DNA of 54,307 nt from Prorocentrum cordatum (GCA_963575745.1 CAUYUJ010003401.1:15001-69307), one strand, 5' to 3'; counted from the stretch's first letter, positions 10,198 through 21,165 are shown. Program-made: numbers and translations. Notes: generated by a model not told the origin, from the letters alone.

Positions 10198-10412
10198 TGG
10201 TTGCCCCGATGGTTGTCTCGATGGTTGTCCCGATGGTTGTCCTGATGGTTGTGGTTGTCCCGATCGTCGTCCCGATGATTGCCCCGATGGTTGTCCTGAT
10301 GGTCGCGCTTGTCCCGATCGTTGCCCCGATGACTGTCCCGATGATTGCCCCGATGGTTGTCCCGATGGTTGTTCCGATGGTTGTCCCGACGGTTGCCCCG
10401 ATGGTTGTGAGC
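10198..10412. repeat. 12-bp minisatellite, unit CCCGATGGTTGT
   Basis: About 18 tandem copies of a 12-nt unit. Since 12 is divisible by 3, every frame shows a repeating tetrapeptide (for example CPDG). It lies 3' of the minus-strand gene at 10547-11269. Repeat origin is simpler than a coding explanation. Confidence 0.85.
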
Positions 10413-10546
10413 GATGCCGGATCCTCACGCCCCCCGCCGGAGGAGGAGGAGGAGGAGGAGCAGGACAAGGAGGAAAGGAGAGAAGAGAGAGGAGGGGCGG
10501 GAACGGCGCTTGCACGCCCACCCACCGTCTTTTCCCCGCCGCGGCT

Positions 10547-11269
10547 CTAAAGAGACGAGTTCGTGTGCTCGTCATCTTCTGGCATACGCCCGCCCCTGAT
10601 GGCACGGATGGGGCGCAACGCTGCCAGCTGGGCTCCTGGCAGAAATACATCAGGGGCCAAGTGTCCAAGCATGGTGCCGATACGCCTCCTCACGGATACA
10701 TCGCCCGTGCGTGCGAGGGGCGCCAATACCGCCAGGACGCCCTGGACATGCGCCGGCATACGCAGATCCACCTGGTAATCCATGACATTGCCATACTGGG
10801 ACTGCCCGCAAGAACGCCATACTGGCATGTGCCACCAATGGTCCTGCTTCGGGAAATAGGTGATACCATCGTTGACGTCGTGGGAGGCATTCCACAGAGC
10901 CATAGATTGCGGCTCAATACCCATGGGTCCCGTGTGTGTTGCCACAAATACGTCCAGGCTCGCCATGCGCCTGTACGACAGACCTGATACCACCTCGGAG
11001 TGCACGTGAATACCCAGGAGATGCAACAGCCTGCGCAAGCCCGCATACACCCAGCCGCCGGGCCCAACGAAGACGTGCGCTCTCCAGTTCGGTATACCAG
11101 CTTGGGTGCACAGCCGCTGGAATACGTCCGAAAGTGTGCCAAGATACGTCGCGGGTAGATCTACGAAACCAGAAAGGTTGCCGAATACCAAGCCAGGGTA
11201 GAAGTATACGTCGAAGGCCATCCACTCTGGGGTCTGGATGCCTCCAATACGGCGCTGGTTCTCGACCGT
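10547..11269 (-). CDS. Unrecognised protein, 3'-terminal coding segment
   Basis: About 240 codons on the minus strand have balanced, complex composition (Trp, His, Tyr, Asn well represented) and end with TAG after PEDDEHTNSSL. Landmarks are FYPGLVFGNLSGFVDLPATY, FVGPGGWVYAGLRRLLHLLG and ITYFPKQDHWWHMPVWRSC. I do not recognise the family. The frame continues upstream into module B, but module B occurs twice more without this gene, so those 99 upstream codons are repeat read-through. The true start or a 3' splice site (possibly GTCGAG|AAC near 11258) is unresolved. Module A lies downstream and module B upstream. Copies 2 and 3 of the array lack this segment. Confidence 0.5.
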   Translation of the reverse strand, partial: TVENQRRIGGIQTPEWMAFDVYFYPGLVFGNLSGFVDLPATYLGTLSDVFQRLCTQAGIPNWRAHVFVGPGGWVYAGLRRLLHLLGIHVHSEVVSGLSYRRMASLDVFVATHTGPMGIEPQSMALWNASHDVNDGITYFPKQDHWWHMPVWRSCGQSQYGNVMDYQVDLRMPAHVQGVLAVLAPLARTGDVSVRRRIGTMLGHLAPDVFLPGAQLAALRPIRAIRGGRMPEDDEHTNSSL

Positions 11270-11832
11270 GGCGTGCGCGCGCGAAGAAAAAACGAATGTG
11301 TCCCGCATGGTATTATTTGACAGGGATGATGGCCCTGGCAGGTGCGCAACCGTTGTCGCAGAAGTTCGAAAAAGTTGCTCGCAAAAGCCCGTTTGACAGA
11401 AATGTTTAAAAAGTGTTGGGTTTCCTACGAATCCGCAAGAGCGCGCGGGATGAGATTTTGACAATTTTTTGTTGAAAAACCATTGGTTTTTTGATGTTTT
11501 TATGTTAAAATCGCTGCGAACACTAAGGTTTTGGAAGGATTTCGTCTTGCGCGCGCGAATGTCCACTTTACCTTATTTTTTGCAAGGGATTCTTGAAATT
11601 TGATTATATTAGAACAAGAAATGTCATTTTCTATTGTTTTTTGCAAGGGAAAGCGGATTACAACAAAACAACCGGATCCTGTACACACCCTCTTTTCTGA
11701 GGCTTCCTCACGAAAATGATGAAAATGTAGCTGCGGCCTAGGCGGCGCAGGGGGGGCGCGCACCAGGGGGCCCAACAATAATTATTCTTTAGAATAAATA
11801 ATGTTCAACAACAACAACAACAACAAAAACAA

Positions 11833-11867
<35 letters not shown>

Positions 11868-11873
11868 GCAATT
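11270..11873. repeat. Module B, copy 1, plus AAC run
   Basis: Module B starts GGCGTGCGCGCGCGAAG, continues through ATGGTATTATTTGACAGGG, CCATTGGTTTTTTGATG and TGCAAGGGATTCTTG, and ends CAATAATTATTCTTTAGAAT before a run of AAC at 11810-11873. Near-identical copies are at 12098 and 13126. Confidence 0.9.
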
Positions 11874-11889
11874 ACTAGCACGTGGGGAC

Positions 11890-12075
11890 ACTCCGTTCTC
11901 ACCAGTGCCAGGGTTTTCATAGGAGGCGGGCAATACCCCCACTTTGTGGGGGGGCCGGTTCAAGCTCTACCAAATTTCCAAACGACTCTTCGCCACCACC
12001 CACACCCAGCTTCCCGCCCTATGACGTTCGGACACTTCACTTCGTGGCATGCGGACGACCGTGGCTACTATTCAG
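11890..12075. repeat. Module A, copy 2
   Basis: Closely matches 9783-9980, including the GC-rich hairpin and the GACGTTCGGACACTTCACTT segment. Only about 25 bp separates it from the following module B. Confidence 0.9.
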
Positions 12076-12097
12076 GGCCCCGCGGCCCGACGACGAC

Positions 12098-12640
12098 GGC
12101 GTGCGCGCGCGAAGAAAAAACGAATGTGTCCCGCATGGTATTATTTGACAGGGATGATGGCCCTGGCAGGTGCGCAACCGTTGTTGCAGAAGTTCGAAAA
12201 AGTTGCTCGCAAAAGCCCGTTTGACAGAAATGTTTAAAAAGTGTTGGGTTTCCTACGAATCCGCAAGAGCGCGCGGGATGAAATTTTGACAATTTTTTGT
12301 TGAAAAACCATTGGTTTTTTGATGTTTTTATGTTAAAATCGCTGCGAACACTAAGGTTTTGGAAGGATTTCGTCTTGCGCGCGCGAATGTCCACTTTACC
12401 TTAATTTTTGCAAGGGATTCTTGAAATTTGATTATATTAGAACAAGAAATGTCATTTTCTATATTTTTTGCAAGGGAAAGCGGATTACAACAAAACAACC
12501 GGATCCTGTACCAACCCTCTTTTCTGAGGCTTCCTCACGAAAATGATGAAAATGTAGCTGCGGCCTAGGCGGCGCAGGGGGGGCGCGCACCAGGGGGCCC
12601 AACAATAATTATTCTTTAGAATAAATAATGTTCAACAACA

Positions 12641-12670
<30 letters not shown>
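12098..12670. repeat. Module B, copy 2, plus AAC run
   Basis: Nearly identical to 11270-11873, from GGCGTGCGCGCGCGAAG to the AAC run. It shows recent duplication of the module. Confidence 0.9.
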
Positions 12671-12671
<1 letters not shown>

Positions 12672-12674
<3 letters not shown>

Positions 12675-12900
12675 CATTTTACCCGAACGCTCAGTGTTCT
12701 CCCCAGTGCCAGGGTTTTCATGCGACGCCAGCCAATACCCCCACTTCGTGGGGGGGCAATGCAAGCTCTACCAAACATCCACACGACTCTCGGGAACCAC
12801 CCACACCCAGCTTCCCGCCCTATGACGTCAGGACACTTCACTTCGTGGCGCGCGGACGATCGTGGATACTACACTGGCGTGGAGTACACACCCGCAGAGG
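12672..12900. repeat. Module A, copy 3
   Basis: Same order of segments as the other A modules. It also retains the GCGTGGAGTACACACCC extension seen in copy 1 but not in copy 2. The hairpin here has loop TTC instead of TTT. About 225 bp follow before module B, including a GA run at 12971-12998 and a degraded stretch resembling part of module B. Confidence 0.9.
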
Positions 12901-13125
12901 TTGATCACTTGTTTGGGCCCCGCATGTGCCCCGCATCGTGCATTTGTTGCGCATGACATACATAGTACAAAGACAGAGAGAGAGAGAGAGAGAGAGGACA
13001 GCGCGCGCGGGTGGAAATTTTGAAAAGTCGTGCAGCTGTTTTTCGAGGACCTACGGTGCGATTCGTGTGATTTTATGATGCGCGGTGGTAAAATTCTTAA
13101 AAACCCAATGGTTTTTGTAGATTTC

Positions 13126-13657
13126 GGCGTGCGCGCGCGAAGAAAAAACGAATGTGTCCCGCATGGTATTATTTGACAGGGATGATGGCCCTGGCAGGTG
13201 CGCAACCGTTGTCGCAGAAGTTTGAAAAAGTTGCTCGCAAAAGCCCGTTTGACAAAATTGTTTAAAAAGTGATGGTTTTCCTACGAATCCGCAAGAGCGC
13301 GCGGGATGAGATTTTGACAATTTTTTATTTAAAAAACCATTGGGTTTTTGATGTTTTTATGTTGAAATCGTTCCGAAACCTAAGGTTTTGGAAGGATTTC
13401 GTCTTGCGCGCACGAATGTCCACTTTACCTTATTTTTTGCAAGGGATTCTTGCAATTTGATCAAGTAAGAACAAGAAATTTCATTTTATAGTGTTTTTTG
13501 CAAGGGAAAACGGGGGGGAACAAAACAACCGGATCCGGTACTAATCCACTTTTCTGAAGCTTTCGCGAAAAAATGTTGAAAATGTAGCTGCGGCCTAGGT
13601 TTTGGAGGGGGGTCGTGTACCAGGGGTCCCAACAATAATTATTCTTTAGAAGTAATA
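13126..13657. repeat. Module B, copy 3, cut by the scaffold gap
   Basis: Same segments as copies 1 and 2 but more diverged, running into the N stretch at 13658. The array may continue inside the gap. Confidence 0.9.
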
Positions 13658-13757
13658 NNNNNNNNNNNNNNNNNNNNNNNNNNNNNNNNNNNNNNNNNNN
13701 NNNNNNNNNNNNNNNNNNNNNNNNNNNNNNNNNNNNNNNNNNNNNNNNNNNNNNNNN
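13658..13757. other. Scaffold gap of 100 N
   Basis: Exactly 100 N, the usual placeholder for a gap of unknown size. It falls at the end of a repeat module, so collapsed repeat is likely. Confidence 1.
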
Positions 13758-13780
13758 CCTGCCCCAATGCGCAACACGCA

Positions 13781-13892
13781 ACACGCAGCGTGTGGACACG
13801 GAGCTCCACACATAGACTCAGAACGTAGGTGTGGCGCGATGCTCTCGCCAAAAAACGTGGACCGACACGTGCCGAGCCAACACGCAGCGTGT
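13781..13892. repeat. Two copies of palindrome ACACGC-A-GCGTGT
   Basis: The 13-mer ACACGCAGCGTGT occurs at 13781-13793 and 13880-13892, each preceded by CA and followed by a GGACACGG or TAACACGG variant. The spacing is 99 bp. Function unknown. Confidence 0.7.
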
Positions 13893-13940
13893 TAACACGG
13901 ACGTTTTGCATACAACACGTGGTGCGCTTCAGCACGGGCG

Positions 13941-14121
13941 TACAGTCGGGGCGTTGACCTAAGGAACCCTAAATAAGGAACGAGGCCCCTCCTCTCCCAT
14001 GAGTTAAACTTCGATTCCCCATCGAAAACAAAAAGAACACCTGAGGCAAGCTGTGAAACAATCAAGGAACACGGAGCCCCTCCCCAACGAAAAGGGTTCC
14101 TTCTTCAAGACCCCTACTGTA
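13941..14121. mobile_element. TIR element, family 2, copy 1
   Basis: A 181-bp element with ~30-bp inverted ends: left TACAGTCGGGGCGTTGACCT then AAGGAACCCT; right AAGGGTTCCTTCTTC then AAGACCCCTACTGTA. The interior shares TGAGTTAAACTTCGATT-like and GAGCCCCTCCCCAACGAAAA segments with the copy at 46447-46626. No coding capacity. Confidence 0.8.
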
Positions 14122-14302
14122 CCAGGGCAGCCGAGTTGCCGGGCAGTCGACCGGCCCCCCAAGAGAGGCCGAGGCGGACCAGGGAGCTCCCGCCGAAAGA
14201 CCTCGCCCACGGCGCGAGGAGGGGCCCCCTAGCGGAGGGGAGAGCGCAGGGAGAGCGCGGCAGAGTGCGGGTCGGCAGCGGCGCCACGGCTGGACAGCTG
14301 CG

Positions 14303-14936
14303 GGAGGAGGAGGAGGAGGAGGAGGAGGAGGAGGAGGAGGAGGAGGAGGAGGAGGAGGAGGAGGAGGAGGAGGAGAGAGGAGGAGGTAGGAGGAGGAGGA
14401 GGAGGAGGGAGGAGGAGACAAGGAGGAGGAGGAGGGGTGGAGCAGGAGAAGGAGGAGGAGGAGAGGAGGAGGAGGAGGAGGAGGAGGAGGAGGAGGAGGC
14501 GGAGGACCCCCCCACCCCACTCTGGAGGGGGCGACCCTCGAGAGAGCGCTGCCCCCGAGGCCTGCGCTTCAAGTCTGTGACCTGACCGCGCTCGAGCCCG
14601 GCCTCCTCCTGAAGGCGCCCCCGAACCCCCCTGCCCGCACCACTCCCGCTCGGAGGGGTGGGCCACGCGTCGTCGCTTCTGGGGTGGAGGAGGAGGAGAA
14701 GAAGGAGGAAGAGCAAGATGAAGAGGAGGAGAAGGAGGAGGAGGAGGAGGAGGAGGAGGAGGGAGGAGGAGGACAAGGAGGAGGAGGAGGAGGAGGAGGA
14801 GGAGGAGGAGCAAGAGGAAGAGGAGGAGGAGGGGGAGGAGGGGGAGGAGGAGAAGGAGGAGGAGAAGGAGGAGGAGGAGGAGGAGGAGGAGGAGGAGGAG
14901 GAGGAGGATGGGGAGGAGGAGGGAGGAGCGGGTGCG
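14303..14936 (+). repeat. Two GAG tracts with a candidate exon between
   Basis: GAG tracts cover about 14303-14503 and 14690-14936. The 179-bp interval 14505-14683 follows AG, reads TLERALPPRPALQVCDLTAL in one open frame and ends before GTGGAGG, so it could be a plus-strand exon between two microsatellite introns. Its phase with the next candidate stretch (DQRNWRGTVAHTLTASAVAA, about 14970-15180) does not match cleanly, so I do not call a gene. Confidence 0.5.
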
Positions 14937-15699
14937 CGCGGCACCGCACGCCGAGGTGCACGCTGGCAGAATGGCCAACCGAGGTGCAAAGAGACTACCG
15001 AGCGTGCCCAGCCACCCTCGCGAAGGACCAGCGGAACTGGCGGGGGACTGTAGCACATACACTGACTGCGAGTGCCGTTGCTGCGTGGGCCTGCGCAGAA
15101 CTCCTCCGTGGACTCGTTTGGGTGGGCGTTCCCGCAAAGCCAGGAGCAAAAAAGCAGCTCCCGCAAGCTTGTCTGAGCTCTCCCAGCAGAACACCTCCCG
15201 CCAGCTTGTCTGAGTTCTTCCCTCCGCGGCCTCAGGCTTTCTGTTGAGGGATGAGACTACGCCCCTAACCCTGGATTGCACGTGCGTGGTCTGTGTAAAC
15301 CTCCTGGGAGCCCCCGAAAGGCAAGAGAGCCGCCAGGACGCCGCGCGACACGCGCGATACGCAGGGCTCCCCCTACCAGCCCACAGCAGGTTCGGCGCAC
15401 AGCGCCTGGCAAGCCAGGGTGGTGGTGATCGTGCCGCCCTTGGTTCTGGGGTCGTCCTGCGCCCTGGGCCCCCCTGTCCTCACACATCGCCCCGGGGCCC
15501 CGCGGGCGGCCCCAGGGGGCCGCAAGATCAGGGAGCAGACGCCGCGGGAGGGAGGGCGGCTCGGCGGAGGTCTGGGCAGGCTCAGGCCGGGCAGGTCCTC
15601 CCGCAGGCGGAGTCTGACGGGCGAGAGCAGAACGTGCAAAACGTACCCCAAAAGGGTCCCGAGGGGTCAAGACATCGTTCCCAGATTGCTGCTGCCCTA
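14937..15699. other. Possible exon stretch, otherwise unassigned
   Basis: 14970-15180 has a plus-strand frame of plausible composition (QRDYRACPATLAKDQ, AWACAELLRGLVWVGVP). The rest is GC-rich with long frames on both strands and no motif. Confidence 0.3.
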
Positions 15700-15750
15700 C
15701 ATTTGCACATGCCTCCCGTAGCGGGACGTGCCCGACTTCCCTGACCTTCC
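15700..15750. mobile_element. Family 1 right-end remnant
   Basis: CCTCCCGTAGCGGGACGTGCC followed by CGACTT matches family 1 right ends (compare 41341-41366). No matching left end was found nearby, so it is a solo remnant. Confidence 0.45.
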
Positions 15751-16132
15751 AGAGAGCTATGTTTTAGCACTGGAGGCCTAAAAACCTAAACAACGAAACG
15801 AAACAGCCTAAAACCAAGACGTAGAATAGCTCTGGGACAGGCTTTTAAGTCGCGTGCTATTTGTTAGCCCTCCTGGAAGGTCAGGGTTAGGGGCAGCTAG
15901 CCTCGGAGGCAGGGCATCGCGCCATGGAGATCCCCCCCCCCCCTTTCCAAGGCCCCCTCCGGCTGCCGCACCGAGGGGCCGGCGAAGCCGTAGCCGGCGG
16001 CCGCGGACTCCGCCTCGCGGCCGCGCGGGGAAGGGGGAGGGGCTCGAGGATCGCACGGGGTCCCGTGGTGACGAGACGATCTGGCCCCGCGGGAGGGGGG
16101 GAAGGCAATCGGCTACAGCAGGGGCCGGCTAC

Positions 16133-16286
16133 AGTAGGGGCTCGACCATAAGAAATCTTCCACAAGAGACTCAACCCAGAGACCCCACAACGTCCATCGA
16201 TTTTTTGGTGTTGGAACGTCGCGCCGCCCCTCGCAAAACCATCGAACCCCACGAAACCCAGGGCACCCTGGAAGCAAGCAGGGTGT
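16133..16286. repeat. Dispersed repeat, family 8, copy 1
   Basis: Shares GGGGCTCGACCATAAGA, GATTTTTTGGTGTTGGA, ACGTCGCGCCG, CAGGGCACCCTGGAAGC and AAGCAGGGTG with 40160-40492. A plus-strand frame gives similar peptides in both (LVLERRA, TLEASRV). The second copy has an extra insertion. In both loci a family 1 left end follows downstream. Confidence 0.65.
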
Positions 16287-16608
16287 TTCATGGCATGCGT
16301 CTCCACTGTACTGTTGTTTCTGTCGCTGCGACGTGGGTCACACCGCGTGAAGGGGCTAGAGGCAGAGCGTGCGCATGTGCAGTGAGGGAAGCAACATTGA
16401 CCATCACCGGCTAGATGCAACGAGTGACCCTCGGCAGGGGTGACCTTGGGAGCGCGGCTTCCGGGGGTCGCCAAAGGAAGGAGGGGAGCAATCCAACCGC
16501 GCAGGCCCAGTGCCGAAGGTGACGCCGTGGCCCGCGCCACCCGGCCGCTCCTGCGACGGCGCCCCTGCACGCGCCAGCAGGCAGCTCTGCACAGCTGGTT
16601 TTAAGTCG

Positions 16609-16665
16609 GGCAAGTCCCCCTACAGGCGAATTTTGGACGAACAGTAAAAAGAAATTGAAACTATT
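16609..16665. mobile_element. Family 1 left-end remnant
   Basis: TTTTAAGTCGGGCAAGTCCC followed by CCTACAGGCG matches the left ends at 23411 and 8261. No right end is visible downstream. Confidence 0.5.
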
Positions 16666-16946
16666 TGCCCCGAGACAGGCCCCATGTCGTGCGCCTCGAG
16701 GCAGGCGACCGACCCAGGGTCCCAGAGTCCCTCGTCCTCCCCTTTTACCCCCCTCCGCCTCGTCCGCTCCCTCCTGCTGCGCCACCCTCCTCCTCAAGGA
16801 GGGCAGGGGAGGGGGAGAGGAGAAAGGCGGCACCTCCCTCCTCCTGCTCCTGGCCCTCCTCCGCCCTCGTGCTCCTGGTTCCTTCCTCCTCCTTCTCTTT
16901 CTCCCGCCTTTCCGTGCACACACACATACACACACCCTGCCCCCTT

Positions 16947-16989
16947 CTCGACGACGACGTCGACGCCGACGACGACGACGAAGCGACGA

Positions 16990-17046
<57 letters not shown>
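16947..17046. repeat. GAC/ACG trinucleotide microsatellite
   Basis: A near-pure ACG run, read as Thr, Asp or Arg runs in the three frames. It lies about 110 bp upstream of the candidate start codon at 17158. Confidence 0.95.
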
Positions 17047-17047
<1 letters not shown>

Positions 17048-17157
17048 CTGGCCCAGAACGATACGGCAGACCCATACCGCATACCTTTGACATACCTTTG
17101 TTTGTCAAATCCCCAGCCCCCCAGAGCTCTCATCCCCTTGTCTACGAACAAAGCCGC

Positions 17158-17682
17158 ATGACGAAACCGCAACGATCACGCCAGCAGGACTGGCTGCGTG
17201 CAGAGCACATCATCGGCCCAGCGTTTTCGCGAGCATATGAATTCCTGGTGTGGCTCGGAAGCAGTCTCTGAAAAGACTTCAGGGATCCCTCCCCGGGGGC
17301 CAGTTTCCCACCCTGGGAAGTTGGAGGGGGGATGGGGACTGAGGAGAGGGATGATGATGATGAGGAGGAGGAGGAGGAGGAGGAGGAGAAGGAGGAGAAG
17401 GAGGAGGAGGACGAGGAGGAGTCCGAGAATGAGAATGATCAAGAGGAGCAGGAGGGAGAGGAACAAACATGAGGGAAGACCAGGACCTCCGACGTCGTTT
17501 TCTTTGACAGCGTGGACCCCGAGGCCTGGACCTTTGTGCCTTTGGACCATTTGTGTTCACCACGAGCACTTACTTTGACGGCTCCCCGGGGCCCGGCGAG
17601 GGCCCCGCAGGAAGGACAGAAACACGTCCGCCGGGGTCTGCCACGACGCGAGGAGAAGCCCCGCCGGACAGGAGAGCGGTGA
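17158..17682 (+). CDS. Candidate two-exon small protein, unrecognised
   Basis: Exon 1 (17158-17247) starts at ATG and reads MTKPQRSRQQDWLRAEHIIG then PAFSRAYEFL before GTGTGG. The intron (17248-17478, 231 bp) is GT-AG and mostly GAG repeat. Exon 2 (17479-17682) reads TRTSDVVFFDSVDPEAWTF then VPLDHLCS and ends at TGA. Both exons are whole codons, so they join in phase 0 to give 97 residues. I recognise no domain. The C-terminal half is Arg/Pro-rich and less convincing. Support is ab initio only, but the layout matches other microsatellite-intron models in the window. Confidence 0.3.
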
Positions 17683-17837
17683 AGAGGAGCAAAGACAGGA
17701 TAAGACCATGCTCGAGGGGCCTTCCTTCAGCAACAACCTCGACGCGAAACATCGTGACACTTGGGACCTTCCGGGGGCTTGGTCAACCACCATGTTCGAT
17801 TCCTGCACCTACCGGATCATTCGACTGAGGGCACGGT

Positions 17838-18664
17838 AAGAGGGGGAGGAGGAGAAGGAGAAGGAGAAGGAGAAGGAGGAGGAGGAGGAGGAGGAGGATG
17901 AGGAGGAGGAGGAGGAGTGGAGGAGGAGGAGACGGAGAGGAGGTCGAGGCGTGCCCAGAGGGTCACCAGGAGGAGGGAGAAGGAGGAGCAGGAGGAGGAC
18001 GAGGAGAAAGGGCGGAGAGGAGGAGGAGAGAGAAGAGGAGAAGGAGGGAGAAGGAGGAGGAGAAAAGGAGGAGGAGGAAGGAAAGGAGGAGGAGGAGGAG
18101 CGAAGATAGCGGCGGGAGGAGCGAAGGGAGGCAGCTGCGCCCGCCTCGCCGAGCCCGCAGCTGCGCCAGCAGCCTGCCGCGGCTGGGCAGCGCCAACCTT
18201 CGACGTGGCCGCTGCCATGGCGCCGCCGCGCGGCCGGCGCCCGCCCCAGGGCGGCGCGCGCGCGGGCTTGGCAGCGTGCGGGGCCCGCGGCGGGCGGCTG
18301 GCGGCCGTCGGCGGCGGAGGGCCGCCGACGGGCTGCACGGGCCGCTGTGCTGCCCAGGCGGCGGCGGGCCGCGGCGGGCGGCGACGGGCGGGGGCGGCGC
18401 GGGGCAGCGGCGGGCTCCAGAAGGCTCGGCGGGCGGGAGGGGGCGGGCGGCGGTGTGGGGCGCATCGCGGGGTGCACGGACGGGTCTCTCTCCCCCCTTC
18501 GCCTGCACGCGAGGGCGGCACTGGGCAGGAGCGGACCCGGTGCGCGGGGGAGGAGGAAGAGTGTCAGCAGTAGGAGGAGCACGAGGAGGGGGAGGAGGAG
18601 GAGGAGGAGGAGGAGGAGGAGGAGGAGGAGGAGGAGGAGGAGGAGGAGGAGGCGGAGGAGGATT
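17838..18664. repeat. GAG/GGA tracts around a very GC-rich core
   Basis: GAG/GGA tracts fill 17838-18112 and 18567-18664. Between them is extremely GC-rich DNA in which all frames are open on both strands, so no gene can be called from open frames. CCATGG at 18217 has no supporting features. Confidence 0.8.
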
Positions 18665-19196
18665 CCAGCGAATGAGTTGGATTCTCGCCAGCGCCTGACG
18701 CAGAGGAGGATAAGTAGACGCGGGAGGAGGAGTAACTGTGGGCCCATCGCGGGGTCCACGGGGCGCGAGGGGGGGGGGGTATCTCTCCCCCCTCGCGGCG
18801 TGCGCGAGGGCGGCCCTGGCAGGAGCGGCCTCTCTCGCGCGGAGGGGGAACTCGCCAGAATTAGCTGCTGCCAACTGCGCCAAATCGCTGCTCAGTCGCT
18901 GGGGCTTGGGTGGAGAGAGCCTGGCGAGCCACCACGGAGGTAGCTTTGACGATACCTTCCCTCGGGCAACCGTGGCATGCAGTGGCTATCAAGGGGGGGG
19001 AGGAGGCGGAGAGCCGGAGGATGAGGATTCTAACGAATTGGTTCTAGTCTGGCTCTCACAGGGAACTTTCGTTCTACTGTACGGATCCCTGCTGTGAGCT
19101 GGGTTCAGGCAAAAACCCTGACACAAAGGAGAAGAAGTAGACGCGGGAGGAAGGAGGAGGAGGAGGCGGAGGAGGAGGAGGAGGAGGAGGAGGAGC
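18460..19196. repeat. Diverged duplication flanking GAG tracts
   Basis: CATCGCGGGGT.CACGG plus GCGCGAGGGCGGC.CTGG-type segments occur at 18468-18540 and again at 18746-18830. GAAGTAGACGCGGGAGGA at 19133 is matched by GATAAGTAGACGCGGGAGGA at 18709, each preceded by CCTGAC.CA.AGGAG. This is local segmental duplication around a GGA tract (19142-19196). Confidence 0.6.
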
Positions 19197-19199
19197 CCC

Positions 19200-21165
19200 A
19201 TCATTACCTTCCTGCCGCCGGTAATGCTGATCATAATTGCTGCCCGTGCTGCTGGGCACCTCGCCCATCAACTTCGGCATACCCGTCGCATGGATCGTGC
19301 CATCTTGAGAGCTCCACCTGCGGGCTCGCATGCGGTCGCCTTCGCCCATTTCGGCACACCTCTCAAACGGATGGTGCCCGATGGGACGCTCCACCCAGTG
19401 GTACTTCGCCCCATCCTTCTGCTCCGCCCCTCTCCTCACACTTCGGTGAACCTTGAGTGCGATCGCCCAGCGCATCCCTGGGATCTAATTGTCGGTGTGA
19501 AGGGAGTGGGCTCGGTGGTCAGTTAGAGAAGATAGGCAGCAAATAATCCCTCATCGTCCCTGTACTCCTTGTCCCTCCTACATTCCCTCCGACTTCCCCC
19601 GACCTCTTCGGGCTCCCCCTCCGACCTTATCATGCCTCCTGGCCTACTCCGGCCACTTGCGCCTCCTTCCCCCTTTCCCTTCTCCTCACCCGCCTTCTCC
19701 TTACTCCCCGTCGTCCCTCCGTCTCCCTCCCATCCGACGGGGACCGAACACAGGTCGTCACGATAACGAAAAAGAATGGTAGTGGCAGACAGCCAACGGC
19801 CTTCGTGCTGTTGCCGCACCAGCGTCAGCAGTCGGGTCGGAGTCGGATGCCGTTGCAAATGGAAAGATAACCACTCAGAAGCACTGCCGCCCACGAACTA
19901 ACCTGGCACTCAGACCTGGTCGGCTGGGCCCATCGTTGCGCTGCAAGCAAGCAGCTCAACTAAATGATGCAGACGAGGCAATACCAATGACGTTTTCAAC
20001 AATGTCGTATGCATGGCTGGTTGGCACAACGTATGTATGCAAAACGTCGGAATTCGAACTGAACGACTAGTAAGTACGTGGCCGTAGAAGACGCACTCGC
20101 TGATAAAGGTCCAGCGACAGCGGGCAGCATCGTCTCAATCCAAGGAGCATCCAATAGAAATGAGGAGAAAAAGGTATGCGTCTCGACGAAGGGAGGCAGG
20201 CAGAAGAGGACACGCTTTTTCGTCGCACGATCATATCCACCAGGTCAAGCTGTGGGCAATAATGGTGTCCATGTGAGAACAGCACTCCGTGATCCACCCT
20301 GCTTAGTCCTCCCCGTTAAATAACATAGAATACGCACTACGGTGCTTATCCTTCCTACCCATGCAAACCTCGCCAAGAGAGGTGGATGTATAAGCATGGG
20401 GACGCTAGCATGGGGACGCTGTACTTCCTTACGGTTACCTTCCGTGCTGCACCAAGGCAGGGCGAGTAGAATCAATCGCCAATAGATGGTGCGAACTGGA
20501 TTATGATTCCTGCAATGGGCATGGTTTCAATGCGCCCACGTCCCCGCACGACTCACATTTAGGAGATCTGAAACTACATGTTCCGACGATTCGACATTGA
20601 AATTGCGAGCGGCTCGACGAAAACGAGGCAACGCATTGTGGCAGAGCACGGGCAGCTCTTTCCTGAATGTCGTTCCAACGAAGTCAGTGTTGTTGGTGAT
20701 ACTGCTTCAGGTGCGGTCACTACGGATCTATATGAGGTCCTCTAGTCTTGACGTGATACATCGGTAGGCACATCGGACAAAATATTGGCCTGGCGACAGG
20801 TGGCCACTTGAAGTCTCTTGTCCCCCGATGGCCCTGAAGCCCATTAAAGTCGTCGGGCGGCATGGGAGTTCAAAGGTCGACGACAAATACGGGCCTTGAT
20901 ATCTCATAGCAAAGCTGCCGATCCCATGTAGATGCTGTGCGGTGGATTACGTCGCAAATATATCGGCGTTGGTTTCTGACACCGCGTGGATCGTTCCAAA
21001 TGTAATGATGGCGGCATTCCGACTGCGCAGATCCTCTAGTGCGGGCCGTTCCCAGGCCACCGGCAACGCTCCAGCTTGAGCGCCCGCGCTGGGGAACGCC
21101 GCCGCGTCTGCGCGGCGCAGACCTACCGCATGCCGCATGGGGTACAATGCACGCCTGCGCCTCCT
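19200..21165. other. About 2 kb without a recognised gene
   Basis: Complex, moderate-GC sequence with stops in all frames across most of its length. A minus-strand frame at 19200-19475 (KYHWVERPIGHHPFERCAEM) has plausible composition and could be an exon beside a microsatellite. I see no motif or splice pair to support it. Confidence 0.4.

Noticed and set aside
10198-10412. Repeating CPDG tetrapeptide as a Cys-rich structural protein
   Set aside because: The 12-bp unit makes any frame look periodic; no start, splice site or complex flanking coding sequence supports it.
11270-11566. N-terminal 99 codons of the frame that continues into 10547-11269
   Set aside because: They lie in module B, which recurs at 12098 and 13126 without the gene, so they are repeat read-through and not a start.
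20040-20900. tRNA or other small RNA genes in the unassigned 19-21 kb region
   Set aside because: I looked for internal promoter boxes and cloverleaf pairing and found nothing that holds together by eye; a covariance-model search would be needed to be certain.
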